Assembly: GCA_026874595.1 (NCBI GenBank)
Contig: CM049306.1
Coordinates: 12,545,019 to 12,609,018, forward strand
DNA length: 64,000 nt
Source: Sipunculus nudus
Taxonomy: Eukaryota > Annelida > Sipuncula > Golfingiida > Sipunculidae
Direction of reading: 5' to 3'
Both the position numbers and the translations under genes were made by a program. Below the pieces are notes generated by a model, which had not been told where the DNA came from, searched no databases, and saw only the letters and a list, made by a program, of their open reading frames with translations. How positions within the stretch are numbered: position 1 is the stretch's first letter; every line of letters starts with the position of its first letter. Positions 11,450 through 25,447 of this stretch are shown in pieces.

Positions 11450-12707
11450 GTAATCATTCATGCTTGACCATTAAACCACTGAGCAAGTAACTACAACCAT
11501 GACACTGTTTGTGGTTTTAACTATATGTATCGAGTGTAAGGCTTCATGTCTTATCATATCCGTATCTGAGCTCATCTTATGGCCTGATACAGGAGGTGAT
11601 CAGTGCAGCTTACTTTTGGGTACATGTACTTAGCTGGCCAACTGAATTATCTACCCCTACAAGACCATTATTTATTAATACACATGCGTTTCTCGTGTCA
11701 TGCTTGGTTCAGTGGATCTGACAATGGTTTAGTCCACGTGATCTAGACAACCGTTTTATGCATGTACAATTGTACTCTGAGCACCAAAAGAGTATTTTTT
11801 AGTATAACACGTTTATCATTTACATTGTACACGAGATAAAAATTACTTAAGTTAAAGGTCATTCGTTATAAAGATTTATGCTACACATGCTACATCCGCA
11901 GGATGAACCGGGTGTCTCAAACCCCCCCCCCCCCCCCTTTCCCTTTTTGGTTGTCAGCCTCCGCAAACTCTCTCAAGGGTTTAAAACCAATTCTTGCGGC
12001 CCCCTTTTCTGCCTAATTATTAAGGCGGATCATGGGCTACATACATCAAGTTCTCCATAACAAAGTGACATCACAACAACAAAACATAGAATTTTCATCC
12101 AAATATAACGGCAGTGAGTAACTGTAATAGTTGTAATAGAAAGTAAACTAATAATGATTACTGAAACAATAATAGAACAGCTGTTACTAAGCTGAACACA
12201 TAGACACATTAACACATATATAAAATAAAAAAAATAAAAACCTTTTCCAATATGTTGTTGTGTCTGGCTGTGGTGTGAATCCTTCCTGGATGTCTCAAGT
12301 TCATCTTTCCGTGTGATATTCTGTCTGTTTAATATTCTTTCTGTATACGATATTCTCTTCACGTGTAAAGGGTACTACATGCATCCGTTAATCAGAGACG
12401 GGCCAATTTATATACACGGCTCTGATTCAGCGTGAGTGCGTGCAAAAATAACACGTCAACATAATCAAGACAAGGAAGTTCCGGAGATTTTTTTTATAAG
12501 GATATCCCTTTACCTAAATGGTAACTGGTATTCTGGTAACTTCGAATATTCGTGAACACCTCAGGTCTTTACGAGTGACGTAAATTCCGAGGAGGTACCA
12601 AAGCATGCCGTACTAAATACATTTTTCAGCACGTTTCATAAGCTTGAAAACAGTGTGAAAATTTATGAAATCTGATATAGGACCTAGCTTGAACGGTTAA
12701 ACATTGT

Positions 12708-12710
<3 letters not shown>

Positions 12711-12774
<64 letters not shown>
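12711..12774. repeat. (TA)n microsatellite
   Basis: Uninterrupted TA dinucleotide run of about 64 bp in intergenic DNA. Confidence 0.95.
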
Positions 12775-12777
<3 letters not shown>

Positions 12778-13723
12778 AGAGAAAAAAAAGACATTATGTC
12801 ACTATCCGAACAGGACGTCCCCTATGGCAATATCTGAGTCTGTTTACACGGCGTCAGTGAATGAAGAGCTGACGTAAATTAGATAAAATCTGATGAAATA
12901 AAATGGTGATGGACGGTGATAGTGACTGTAGTTTCACTCGCTGCTGAACGGGTACACGGACATGATTGAACGCGCTAGTGGTTTTCCCCAGCATTATTCA
13001 TAATCACTATAAGTTATCTGTGGTGACTATCAAGTATACGTCATAACCGATCATGAGTCGATAAAAATATACATGTCAATAAATATACTGGTTGTTGCAT
13101 ATATTCATATTCTACCATACATGTATAAACCACACATTATACCTACGACAGCTTTGAATAACTTTCCCCAATGACAGGTAGAACGAACTTACATTATGTT
13201 GTTAAGGGGAAGATTACTTCAGTGCACTCAATTTTGTTACCACACAAACCACGTAGCCTTGTATTCCTCCGCATTGCCTCTCTTCAAGCACTTAATTTTA
13301 CAAACTTTGCTTTGAAAATCAAGTGTCGTCCCAGTAAACTGGAGGGTCTCTCAATTCAACGTCCTTTGTGCAGGAGGCGTATACATGTAGTTATGCTCAT
13401 CAGGACTTTATCTTTATCACGTACCTGTTTTATTCATTAACATATCTATTTACTTTTATAAGATATATAATTATATATTCAATTAATAATTTATATTAAT
13501 ATCCAATTATTTTCATTTTCATTACCATAAACCCTATTCCTGTAAGGCCAGTCATATTTATATTATAATTCACTTATTTTCATTTTTCACAACCATAAAC
13601 CCTTCTCATGAGTGGTCAATCTTATTTATATTATTCAGTGGCGGATTCAGAAATTTGAGAACCGGGGGGCGGGTGCTAATTCTTGGTTGCCGTTTGATTA
13701 GTTTTATAAAAATTATTAAAATG

Positions 13724-13756
<33 letters not shown>
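13724..13756. repeat. (TA)n microsatellite
   Basis: TA run of about 33 bp. It lies close to a CAGTGGCGGATTCAG sequence at 13636 that looks like one end of a repeat element whose partner end was not found. Confidence 0.9.
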
Positions 13757-13758
<2 letters not shown>

Positions 13759-14731
13759 TATATAACTCTGAAGAAAAACAACACTGTAAATTCACAACAG
13801 TCTGTTGGGGCTGTGGGGGGGGGGGGGGGGGGGTCCTCGGTGTAATGGCAAGCAGAGCGTTCTAATGGAAGACTCCTCCCCTCATTACACAAATATTCCG
13901 ATTCTATACCCGAACGGAGAAAATCACACGTCCGTCCATTGATAAACTCAACTAATAAATTTGAAGGAAATAAACTGCATGTGTATAAATAAAATCTTAT
14001 TGCCAATTAATATAAAATGAAAATGACTCATGAAAATCTGGAAAATAAATAGATTAAATGAGAGATGATGCAGCTCAAGGGGGGGGGGGGGGGCGTTATT
14101 AATCACTTCACTCTAAGAACGAAAGGTGCTTCAAAGAACTCGATAGGGTTCTTTGCGTTGTCACAAATATGGAACCCTATTTGGTTCTTTAAAGAACCCT
14201 AGAATAGGGTTCTTTCAAAGAACCCTATTAAAAACACCCTTAGGGTTCTTTAATTTAACCCTTTGATAGGGTTCTTTAAAACACCTCAAGGGTTCTTTAA
14301 AAGAACCCTATGATAGGGTTCTTTAAAACACCTTCAGGGTTGTTTAAACAACTTTATATTATCTTGATCGTAGGGTTCATTGAAGAACCTTATAGATCTT
14401 TGGGGCACCTTTAGGGTTCTTTAGATACCCCCCTCCCCCTTTATTGCTGATTACAAAAATTGTTCATGCTGATTTCATATTGATACTTAGTTCATATTGA
14501 TAAACAATAGCTTATACTAATATGGGGTCCAGACTACTGGATTAAAAAAAATACAAATACCATAATATACATAAATAATATATTTATTTGAATTTATTTA
14601 ACTATTAAAATTATATATATTGAAGCTCAAGGATGCCTCTATACAAAACAGGTTACATTACCCTTAATATACATGTACATAATATGAGAGGTAATCATAC
14701 CATTTATTTTCTCTTTTTCTTTCTATATATA

Positions 14732-14733
<2 letters not shown>

Positions 14734-14773
<40 letters not shown>
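14734..14773. repeat. (TA)n microsatellite
   Basis: About 40 bp of TA inside the CACTA-like element. Confidence 0.9.
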
Positions 14774-14777
<4 letters not shown>

Positions 14778-17315
14778 GATGAAAAGAAACATATATTTAT
14801 GAATAAATCAATCAATGTCCCACAATTATCTATTCATATAACCATATATATATATATAACCTCTAAGATTTTTTAAAGATAAGAATTTCAAACCTGATTG
14901 TTTCTAAAATGTCATGCTTGTCTTTGAATGTCATTAAATTAAAATTAATTTAAAATCTGCTACATATTGTTTAAAAACACAAATATGTATATTCTATATC
15001 TGGTGAATATTTTACTGGAAGAATTATATATTACTGTCATCACGTTAGGTGGTATCATCATCCTATTAAAGCAATATATATGCTGCATCTCTGGGTGTAA
15101 TACTATATATATATTTATTTGAAAAAGGATTTCTTTTCAGTTTTAGCTTATTATATTGGCTAGTAGCAATTATTTTCTGACTTACAGCCATACTCCATGT
15201 ATATACTGAGTATCCAACCCATAAATGTCAGGATAAAAAAAAGCATCTTTCATTAGAAACCATCAATCCATCCGCACCCAAGGTCAACTTGAAGCTGGTT
15301 GGCAATAAATGTAAGGTTCAATTTTAATGCTGTTCATTACCCTGTGTTTGTATATGTCTAACAGGATTACATTCTTTGCATGTGCTTGCATAATCATTTT
15401 TAATCGTTTGCTGCACACCACTATAGGTAATAGGTCCATTAATGCGTTAGCTCTGTGTGCAGCCTCACAACAGATATAGGCACAGCCCTAGAGCTTTTAA
15501 GTCCAAATCAAACTCCTCTAAAAAAGAAAAAGTCTTTCTCAGTGACTTCGGGTACTGAAACCCATATGCCCAATAGGCCGCCATCACAAGGGCAATTCCC
15601 ATCGTAACGTATACAGAGCCGTCATCACAGGTGAGATTACAGCTACTGCCACCACGTGCAACTCGTCATCATGGAGTACATCCTGACCACCAGTGAACTT
15701 TAGTATTGGTATTGCGACGTTTCTTCCTGTAACAGAAAATGCAGATTGTTACACATTCCAGTATAAATAAAAGCAGCTATTATATTCATAGTATTCTGAA
15801 GTAACCCTAAAGTTGTCTATAGGTTACAGAAAAAGTAAGTCTATTTACATTAATTTTGTTATTTGTATATTAAACGTATATGTTAAAACAGTCCCAGTGT
15901 TAGCAGCCCTGAGTATTTATTTTTTGCATTATAAAGACGGACAAAACCTGTTTCGCTAGCTCAGCATTGCAGAAAGTTAGGTGTGCCAAAATAGAGGAAA
16001 ATGGAGGAACAGGTGGTCTTCATGTTCCCCAAAAAGACCCCGGGATCGTTAATATTGCAGCATTATTCTTCAAACCTAAAAAAATAACAACTGAATTTAG
16101 GGTTACAAGAATAACATGTTTGGTGTTTGATATACAGTATGACCCCAAACAGTGAAAAAGTGAGCATGCTAAAGCCCAGTGTTTTGCCTTTCAGGGCACC
16201 GCGTGACCAGTGACTGTTTCTGTGATTTCACAATCGGATGTATCTGTACAGCCTAGCACTCAGGCACTGTACGACTAACGTGTATACCCCATGCTGTGAC
16301 CAGCTCCAACTGATGGGCCGATGGCCACCTAATGGCTACTCATTTATCATTCCACATGTGCATGGTGTACACATTGCAACCTACATCTGGTATTACCATC
16401 GTTATCAACTGACCTTTATAAAGCAACACATTTTAAAACGTACTTCCCCTAACCATAATAGTATAATAGAACATCAGTTATAGAACCTCTTACATACACA
16501 GAACACATACACTCACACACACATATTTATATACATATATATATATTTATATATATAATACATATATATATGTGTATATATATATATATATATGCAAAAA
16601 CATATTAACATAATTGCGCACACAAATATATGTAAATATACACTTCACACAAACAAACATACACCCAACTTGTATATCCGCAAGCATTGGCCTACAAACG
16701 ACGTATTGGAGAGGTTTGATAATTATACTATCAAATGGGAATCTATGCCCGGGCAAAGTTGGATGCATCTCGCCCGGCTGGATGCATCCCGATATATAAC
16801 TTGCAACTTTAAAGCGCAATTAAGTGTAATAACTCATGTAGATGATATATAGCATTTCTTTCCAGATAGAGTAAACAATATTCAGTGGATAAAACTTGCC
16901 TTATAGTCTTCACTGTCTGTTTGTGACGTTACTGGCTTGCAGTCTGTGCAGTAGTTCAGCTGAACCTGGATCTGTCTCCACTGGTCAGCACTGGTCAGCA
17001 CACTGTTCTAAATACCCGGCACTTGTAAGATTGGCGCGAAAGCGTATCAATTTACGATTAAGCAATGCCAGTGAGAGTCGTCGCCTCATTGTTACATGAA
17101 TGCAGCTGAAAAATGCTGTTTACACTACACGCCAATTGCACAGAAATGCTGAAAATTGTGAGAGACAAGTGATTGCCATGTTGTGTAACCTTGGCTAGAG
17201 TCTGTCATATTTCCATTTTAAATGTATTGATAATAATTATTAATAATAATAATAAAAAAAGCAAGAGTACCAATTTTGGTTCAGATGGTATATCACTACT
17301 GAAAAAGTATACACT

Positions 17316-17322
<7 letters not shown>

Positions 17323-17359
<37 letters not shown>
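17323..17359. repeat. (TA)n microsatellite
   Basis: About 37 bp of TA inside the CACTA-like element, flanked by CA units. Confidence 0.9.
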
Positions 17360-17364
<5 letters not shown>

Positions 17365-18304
17365 CACCATACAATCGTAAATGGCCAAAACTAATTCAGC
17401 AACGAATTACTTTACTAGACCAAAATTTCTAGTAAGAGTGACTGCATGCTTATTTATTTGAAAAAAAAATAACTTAAATTTCCTTAATCATAATATCATG
17501 TAGACCTGTATTCGGACCACACTAATAATTATCAATACAACTATTTTAATACTTGAGTTCAACCTTTAAATTTAGACTCCTTCATATCTCTAAGGAATGC
17601 CTTGTCTCTCGGAAGCGTTTAATTTGTCAGGTTATAGAATCACTTCTTGATATACCCTGTTTTACAAGAAGCACTTCCAAAGAACCCTCATGCCTCTCAA
17701 AGAACCCTAAATCATCCCAAAGAACCCACCTTTATTTAAAGAACCCTGTTTTGCCTCATAACACCCTAGAGTTCTTTACTCAACCCTGTGGTTCTTCAAA
17801 GAACCCTCAAAGAACCCTCAAGAACCCTTTTTTCTTAGAGTGTTGTCTTTATTTTCATTATACCTTCAACCCTATATATTTTACTTTTGAATTCGTTTTT
17901 ATCAATTATAAAAGTTGTTCCAGAGTGTTCAGGCCAGGCCGATGATCATTCGCTAAATTATTACCACAGCTCATTTACTGAGTTCTTCATAACCCTTTGG
18001 CAAATCAATTAGCTTCTTCGTATCTTATCTACTTTTTCACCTTGTTACAACTGAACTGTTGTTACAATAAATATCAAGATTCGCGTGATTGACACGGGGA
18101 AATTATATCCGCATCTAGCTCCGAAGGAAGGAAAATATAAACAGTCGTTTTCTGTATAAGAGCACGCTCGTAGGCCTTCTGTCCACGTGAAACCCGACAG
18201 GTTGGGAAAAACAGGATATAATAATTCTTCCAGGTGCATAAATTGTGATTTGTCGGGGAATATATAGGAACGGCCAGGTATTTTTTATTGATGTGATTGT
18301 TAAA

Positions 18305-18966
18305 CAAGGGACCCATGGGTCACTGTGCTCAGTTAAAGTTGACCTTGAAGGTAAAAAATCTTAAATAATATAAAATAATGATAAAGTCTAAAAGGGAAAA
18401 GGTTATATAGGCCATGGCTGGTTGACATGATTGGTATGTATTGATGAGTAAGAAATTGTTGCAAATAATATTTTGTGACCATAAGATGTAAATGATTATC
18501 ATGATTATTGGTTGGCTTGTTGTTAAATTGTTGACAGTGCAGTAGTTTACATGCACATTTGTTCAATTGGATCTATATTTTATAATATATAAATATGTAT
18601 ATGATATCAAATATATGTAATATTTTTTATAAAATATATACAGTTGAAATATGAATAATATCCCTAGTGCACAAGTGCAAGGACTTGGTGGTGGTGGGGG
18701 CGGGGGGGGGGTGATATGTTGGGAGCTACATTTTGTATTATTATAGTGTATATACATAGGATTTTCACTTAATTTAACAAAGCTTACAGGATAAAAAAGT
18801 TCACCACAATTACTTAATATTTAAAAAAGGACAGACAGACTGGTAGACAAACAAAGCTGATAAAATATGAAGTTTCAAATATTTCTTAATATTTTTTTAT
18901 AATATCAAATTTTGTTATAAATTGCTTTCAAATTTCAGGCTTGAGCAGCTTTAATCCATACACATA

Positions 18967-19009
<43 letters not shown>

Positions 19010-19504
19010 GATAACGGAGAGATGATGGACAGACAGAGCTGATCACTTTAAGTTACATTCTCCTGAGGCAAGAATGTTTCAATTCGATTTTTTTTCTAAT
19101 ATAATTATTTTTTAAATTAAATCAATTTTACACTTTTTAAAACTAATGTCCAAATGCAAAGGAATCAATGGCAGCAGAAGGGGGGAGGGATTCACAACAC
19201 TTTTACATATACATAAAGGGGAAACAAAGTTTGATCTCCAGTTCTGCTGAAGCAGGAAAATAATGAACAAATTTTTGTATTAGATCCTCATTTTTTCATC
19301 ACATCAGTTTTTTCTTTTTATTTTATGTTTATATTTCTTAACATTTACAATATATATATATCAATATAAAAGTTTATTCATAATTCTAAACTGCCTGTCT
19401 TACGGACGGACGGCAGGGCGGATAGACGGACAGCTGGACGGACGACGGACGAAGGATAATGGACCACAACTATAGCTCAGATGACTTATAGTCAGCTGAG
19501 CTAA
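18305..19504 (-). mobile_element. Helitron-like non-autonomous element, family 1 copy A
   Basis: Read on the minus strand, the element starts TTAGCTCAGCTGACT, has a GTCCGTCCGTC-type simple-repeat segment (19380-19450 on plus), then a tandem-type core. It ends with the palindrome GACCCATGGGTC followed by CCTTG and then TTT. A 5' inverted repeat, a 3' hairpin and a CTRR-like end followed by T are Helitron or Helentron-type features. Copies B, C and D in this window share the ends. No Rep/helicase ORF is present. Confidence 0.6.
18968..19007. repeat. (TA)n microsatellite
   Basis: TA run of about 40 bp within Helitron-like copy A. Confidence 0.9.
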
Positions 19505-21212
19505 AAATGATATAAACATATATGCAAAAAATAACAAAATTATTGTATCAATAAGAAAATATACAACATCTCACTTCTGTTCCCCTGTCTGTCCGTCTGT
19601 CTGTTTGTCACACACAGACACATAAAGCTTAAATAGGGTAATTAATACATGCAGTTTAATTTTCAAACACTTTTTCGAACAATGGCTGTCAAAGAGGTTG
19701 CAAAAAATAAGAAAACTATACAAGATGTATAAATGTGATCATAAATATATTGCCTACATACTCTGCCTAAACAGTACCTCTACAACTAACCTCCACGCAG
19801 ATGAACTGTCACAGTCAGATCGTGACATTGGTCGGATATGTTTATCCAGTTAGAACACCACTAATAATACCAAGTGGATAATATCAGGGTGACAGGCGCA
19901 TTTCAGTGTAAAACAGTGCTGTACGAGCTAGTTCATTGCATGTATGTACAGTCTACACATATATGTTATGTGTATATGTGTGCTACTAATAACTGTACTT
20001 CCAGGTCCATACAAACATATGTTGCACGTGACATTTGACTTGCACAGATTATCACGTTACCTCAAATCCATGTAGAGCTGCACCTTCCAGCAGATTCGGT
20101 CAGTGCCTACCATCCTGGTGGCCGCAGACGACAGGTCATTCCTATGCTTTCATGGACTATCTCAGTCTCGGCAGCTAGCCCCTGGCCTGGAAGTGGGAGT
20201 ATCCGCCCTGGCCATACCTTTGGATTTCCCTAACTTCCTCTGACTGTAATACGTGTTAGGGTTTCATTGGATGACCGCATTTATCGTCAGGAGATTTAAT
20301 TCACACGTTAAGAATTTCCCAGAATAAGCAGCGATCTGAGCGCCACCTACAGCCTGTACCTCAAAACTTACTGGTTGTACCATGTATGCTGCATAGGAAA
20401 GTGTATCATATGGACAATGCATGATATTCAGTGGGGCGTATTGACAAATTACTTGGAACCTGAAAACAAAGTAAAAGAACAACGTACAGCTTAGGGGACT
20501 AATGTGAAGAGAGCATATAGGGTCTATGTGATTACATTACATCACGTGTACAGACAAACGTTTGGTAAGATGGACGAGACAAATGACCGCTGGGTGACTG
20601 GCCTTTTGCACCATCGCCATGAATAGATGGATGGCTGATTGGAGGGACAGAAGAAAAGACGGAAGCATGAGTGGAGGGAGTGGAAACGCGGTATCAGTTT
20701 GGTGGCCACCAACAGTGGCTCGCCGCGGTCACCTGCTGACCAATGGCCGTCTGTTTACTACAGCTGGCCCATCGTGCACGTACATGTTGTCTGGGTAACA
20801 GCCATATACCATTTAACAAACTTACTCTCCATAAAAAAAAACACAACATTAACCCATCCCTCCTTTTACCCCACCCTCCCCTAACATACAAATATATAAA
20901 ATAACTGTTCCCACGTCTTGGCAGTAGTGAGGAAATTCGTTCATTACATATGACCTGAGAAATTTATTCATAAAAAAAACGAATTTAAGTAAAGATCAGT
21001 AACAATATAAAATAAGACTGAATTATGGTTTTGCCGAAAAAAAAATCCAGGAAAGTTTAAACACTTGTCACATCAATTTGTCATCTGTACTTAAAGGGAG
21101 GCAAATCTTTGTCATATCACGCATTAATGGTATCCCGAGACTGTAAGTTGGGGGGATACCATAGTTTTTTATAGCATGGTCGTGCCGCCGTCGCAGAAAA
21201 GAGTTGCTATCT

Positions 21213-21215
<3 letters not shown>

Positions 21216-21275
<60 letters not shown>
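21216..21275. repeat. (TA)n microsatellite
   Basis: TA run of about 60 bp in intergenic DNA. Confidence 0.95.
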
Positions 21276-21278
<3 letters not shown>

Positions 21279-22480
21279 ACGTGTTTTTCCTTGTTTGGGC
21301 TTGATTATGAGAATTACATCAAAACAACTGATAGAAAAGGACTCAATTTATAGCCCAATCCTAATGCAATCGTATTGTTTTACTCAGCCTGTGTCAATCC
21401 ACGCCTCGTACAAGAATCGTAGTACCTTTATCCCTGCCTGGGCTTTAGTATTTGCGTTTAATAATAAAATGCTTAAAATAAAACTTGATTCCATGTACAG
21501 ATAAACTTAACTCAGTGTCAATTAGTAGTAAATTAGTTATATGAGTTGCCGCAAGGTGGCGGTACCGATACTAAGTGCGATACAACGCGGGAACGTTTGA
21601 TTTCTCTGTCAGAAGCAACAATTAGGTCATAACTATTTCATGGACTGGGCAAGTCTATAGTTCCTTACGTGGTGCATAACATTTCACTCAGCCATAACTA
21701 ATACAGACACACCCACACATTTATATATGTGTGTGTTTTGTTGTGTGTGTATGTGTCATTGCATTTACTTGACACACTGAGAGTGACCTTGGCCTTGAAT
21801 AGATTGTTTTGGTGATAATCATACAAACCTTCATAAATATCATATAAGGCTGGATGGATTGTTCTGGAAATCGAAACCGAACATCTTTGATATTTTAATC
21901 TTCTAAGGGAACTGGTGGCGCCATTTATAACGTTTGTTAATTTTTAAAACCCTCATCAATGTCACTTGAAAAAGTGTGAACAATATAATTAAAAACTAAT
22001 GGACATATATCTTTAATATATTGTACAAATACCAAGCAGAGTCCAAAAACTGGTGCAATAAAAGGTGATCTTCAAGGTCACATAGGTGAAATATGAACGT
22101 GAATGTGAATGTGAACACCTGCGCTAAAAATTTTGAATTGCTGCATGTAATTTGTTCTCCTCAAATGTTTTACATTTTTCCAACGAAGTTCTCGGATGAG
22201 TTCGACAACTGGTGACATTGATCTTGATCAATATCGCCACTCCACAATACTGTCAGCAATATACAAAGTCTAATTGAGAGATTTCTTTCAAGTTGTCCGC
22301 ATGTATGGATATGGGTTTTATATAGGATGAAGCGTATATTCAATTTAGTGTAAATGCTATAATCACATTTTTGTAATACTTGTTATATGTATACAGTCTG
22401 CGTCTTAGTCTGAGTGTTATAGCAGGTCCGGGATCTTTTGTAGAGAGGGTATATAAAGAAAAAAAAGTTTATAAAAAGGT

Positions 22481-22485
<5 letters not shown>

Positions 22486-22559
<74 letters not shown>
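22486..22559. repeat. (TA)n microsatellite
   Basis: TA run of about 74 bp, the longest in the intergenic region. Confidence 0.95.
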
Positions 22560-22563
<4 letters not shown>

Positions 22564-23269
22564 TTAAACAGGCGAGGGAGAGAATGAGGGAAGAAAATCT
22601 AGGGAGTGAGAAATGATATAAGGAGAGAAGGGAAGTTTCATATACATTTGTCATGTAAAGCTGCATATATGTCCTGATATTACAAAAAAAAGTATGTACG
22701 CATGATACAGAGTGCATGTACACATTGTTATTTTAACAACTATTTCGATAAGAGGATACACAGCTGTTTGCAGCGTTAACTGCATGCTGGGCTCCTAAAA
22801 CAGATGGTTCCTATATATACAAGCACCACGCTTCAATGTTGACCCATGGGCAGCATCAACAATTATTTCAAATGCCATGCAGGAGAAATATACAATGTAT
22901 ATCGATTTCGAGCTGTATAGACGCTCGGCCATAACTTTCGAGAAAATTAAAATAATGAAATTTCAATAAAATTCCCTTTTATTATGCTGTGCCTTTTATT
23001 TAGGTAAACAATAATGAAATTGTCATACTATCCTCTGATCACAACAAATACCTAAAATAAAAGCTAAATGCACTATATACGAAAAACATTAATGAAATGA
23101 GTGCCCGAGAAACCAATCTTTTATTTTGTATCCTAGATTCCAGCGCACTGAGTACCCGACAATTCCCACCTTGTTTGTGTTTCTCTTACTTTAATTTTTC
23201 ACTTTTAAAGGTATTTATGATTGTTGTTATTCGTTTCACACATATGCACGTACATACATGTATATTATG

Positions 23270-23272
<3 letters not shown>

Positions 23273-23316
<44 letters not shown>
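23273..23316. repeat. (TA)n microsatellite
   Basis: TA run of about 44 bp. Confidence 0.95.
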
Positions 23317-23319
<3 letters not shown>

Positions 23320-24579
23320 GGCCTAAATATACGACCATCATATATTAAACGTGTATAACGCCATTCATGAGATATTTTCGTCAGTAAAAGCCTTAATCCT
23401 CACAAATAATCCGCAAAACTGTTGCGACAATTTTTTCGACCATAAATTTATTTCTGTTTCACGCACGATACAGTTTTTATGTTTTCTCCTAAGCCGCCGA
23501 GTATTAAAAAAATGAGGACAATATTTAGATTGTTCTTTATGACTTAAATTTTCTTAATTTATTGTGTAATCAATTTCCCAGCAACATCATCCAGGTTTTC
23601 ATAAACAGATCAATTTTTATTTGTTTTACTATTAAATACAATTTCACACAAGAATAATTTATGTTATCAAAATCAAGAGCCAAACGTTATTATATTTATG
23701 GATCGTACGATCGTACGCGGGATCCTATACTTTGCTTTTCCGTTATCGATCTTCATTTGGAAATCCTGAAATTATTTACAGTAATATAATTGCGAGATTT
23801 GAGACCAAACCAAGAAAGGCTTAATTAGGCCTAACCCTGGGATTGTTTACTTATACCAAACATACAATCATGCAGCTGGGTTCATTCAGGGTCCGCCATG
23901 ACGGTAACATTATGAAGTCACGGACAGTTCCATAATCACAGGGGTCGGGTCTGCGGACACGTGCCAATTATAATGTCTTTAACATCTGTTGGTGGGATAT
24001 ATAGGTCAGTGATCCCACTGCCAACATAACATTGCATGCTGCGCTGCGCGGATTAACCCTTCCCGCGCAGACGACTAACCTAATTAGAATGGCCACCGAC
24101 ACACACACACCCCCAACGCATTCCCGTCTGCATCGGTTGCCGTGTCCAGTGAAAAGGATCGTGGTTCAAGGTCGCCAAGCTTTACTGAGATTGTGACACG
24201 GTAACATCACGTTAGCGGTTTGCACAGACCATGTTCTACTGTATAAATTCAGACATGATCGTCTCCAGATATACGTAGGTGTATAATGATTGAGCAGTAA
24301 CTAAGTGGCACGGTAAATATTTTTACACACTAAGCGCCCACTGAGTGTCTCAACAGGTGATCATCTGTCTGTGTGAGAAGGTATTGAATTCTGCACACGT
24401 TACGCTGATTGTTTTGGTGTTCCCCAGCCAACGTCGATACAAAACACGTGAGCGAATCCAAGCGACCAGGCAGTCATCATTACCGCCAAAGTGCTGTATA
24501 ATACACATATACATATATGTGATATTAATATCTGACGAACAACGTGTCCACTAAGATAACCTGTGACCGCCGGTGACCA

Positions 24580-24607
24580 ATGGCTTACCAAGGACCCCCG
24601 CCCCAAG
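24580..24607 (+). CDS. SSUH2: SSUH2 exon 1 (start codon)
   Basis: Encodes MAYQGPPPQ plus one base, followed by donor GTGTGT. The phase joins to GT of exon 2 to give Gly. The start was chosen because the Pro/Gly-rich reading continues directly into exon 2 and because ATGGCT has a purine (A) at position -3. The 77 bp ending at 24593 recur at 26942-27018. Confidence 0.85.
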
Positions 24608-25373
24608 GTGTGTGTAATATGATAACATTAAGATCAACTTCAGTTTAGTGTCTCTTTTGGTAGTCATGGTTACTTCTGAATTGATTTGCCCTACCTCCCT
24701 TAATAACCCCCACACCCCCATCTCCATATAATTTTGGAATTATATTTTGATCAGTCTCATAATTTCCTCTATAGAAATGAAAGATGACACAAGGGAATTA
24801 TATCGCGGAAATATTGTCAGACATATAGCCTATTTGTCTCGTCCCAAGACGCTTTATTCCGATTCGCTCTGCTCCTCTCCATCAACATGATCTTATCACA
24901 GTTGTGGATTCTGCAACAAATAGCCTATATGAGCAGTCCATGCATTTGACAACCTTTTAAGTTTTGTACATAACCTGCATGTATATATGTATTAATGTAT
25001 ATATATATATATATATAATATTATATATATATAATATTTTATATATAATATATAAGTATAGGCCTATGTATGTATGTGTGTATATATATTATTTATATAC
25101 ACACGTATTTAAAAAGCTATCGGCCTATATAATACCTACTGGACCAATGCACTCTTGGCATCGAGATATATACTACATTCCTCAAATATAAATTGATAAT
25201 AATATCGTGAATAATGTTCTAAGTGCATTATTATAAGACTTTATCTAGCAAGCAAGGGCCAATGTTGTGATTCTGTTGATATAAACTTGATAAGCTTTTG
25301 TGAACAATATACTTGTTTTTTGCATTGGAATATGCACAAAATATAGACCTACACACAGATACGTAAGTATTTA

Positions 25374-25447
<74 letters not shown>

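Larger units (their letters stand above)
14109..17842. mobile_element. CACTA/EnSpm-like non-autonomous DNA transposon
   Basis: Both ends carry CACTCTAAGAA in inverted orientation (14109-14119 and 17832-17842), with TT flanking each side as a possible 2-bp TSD. Both subterminal regions are packed with AGGGTTCTTT/AAAGAACCCT units: the left block at about 14140-14430 mainly alternates the two orientations, and the right block at 17670-17830 is mostly AAAGAACCCT. CACT-starting TIRs, a short TSD and dense subterminal motif arrays are the known design of CACTA/EnSpm (CMC) elements. The interior (about 3.2 kb) shows no recognisable transposase. Confidence 0.7.
5858..24579. other. Head-to-head intergenic region, repeat-rich
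   Basis: About 18.7 kb between the divergently oriented SAMD9-like and SSUH2 genes. It should hold both promoters and an unseen 5'-UTR exon of the former. I recognised no protein-coding exon. Several transposons listed separately and many (TA)n tracts make up part of it. The remaining stretches (8626-11018, 11450-14108, 19505-24516) look like anonymous AT-rich DNA. Confidence 0.6.

Noticed and set aside
11011-11457. 8-bp TSD for the CAGGGGC-ended element
   Set aside because: GTGAATAA and GTAATCAT match at only about four of eight positions, not enough to claim a duplication.
20639-20884. 81-residue ORF beginning MEGQKKRRKHEW
   Set aside because: No family resemblance, no splice context, overlapping antisense ORF of equal length. 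Considered chance.
22380-22723. ORFs with long IYIYIY runs on both strands (also at 28802, 29446, 30037)
   Set aside because: They are translations of (TA)n microsatellites.
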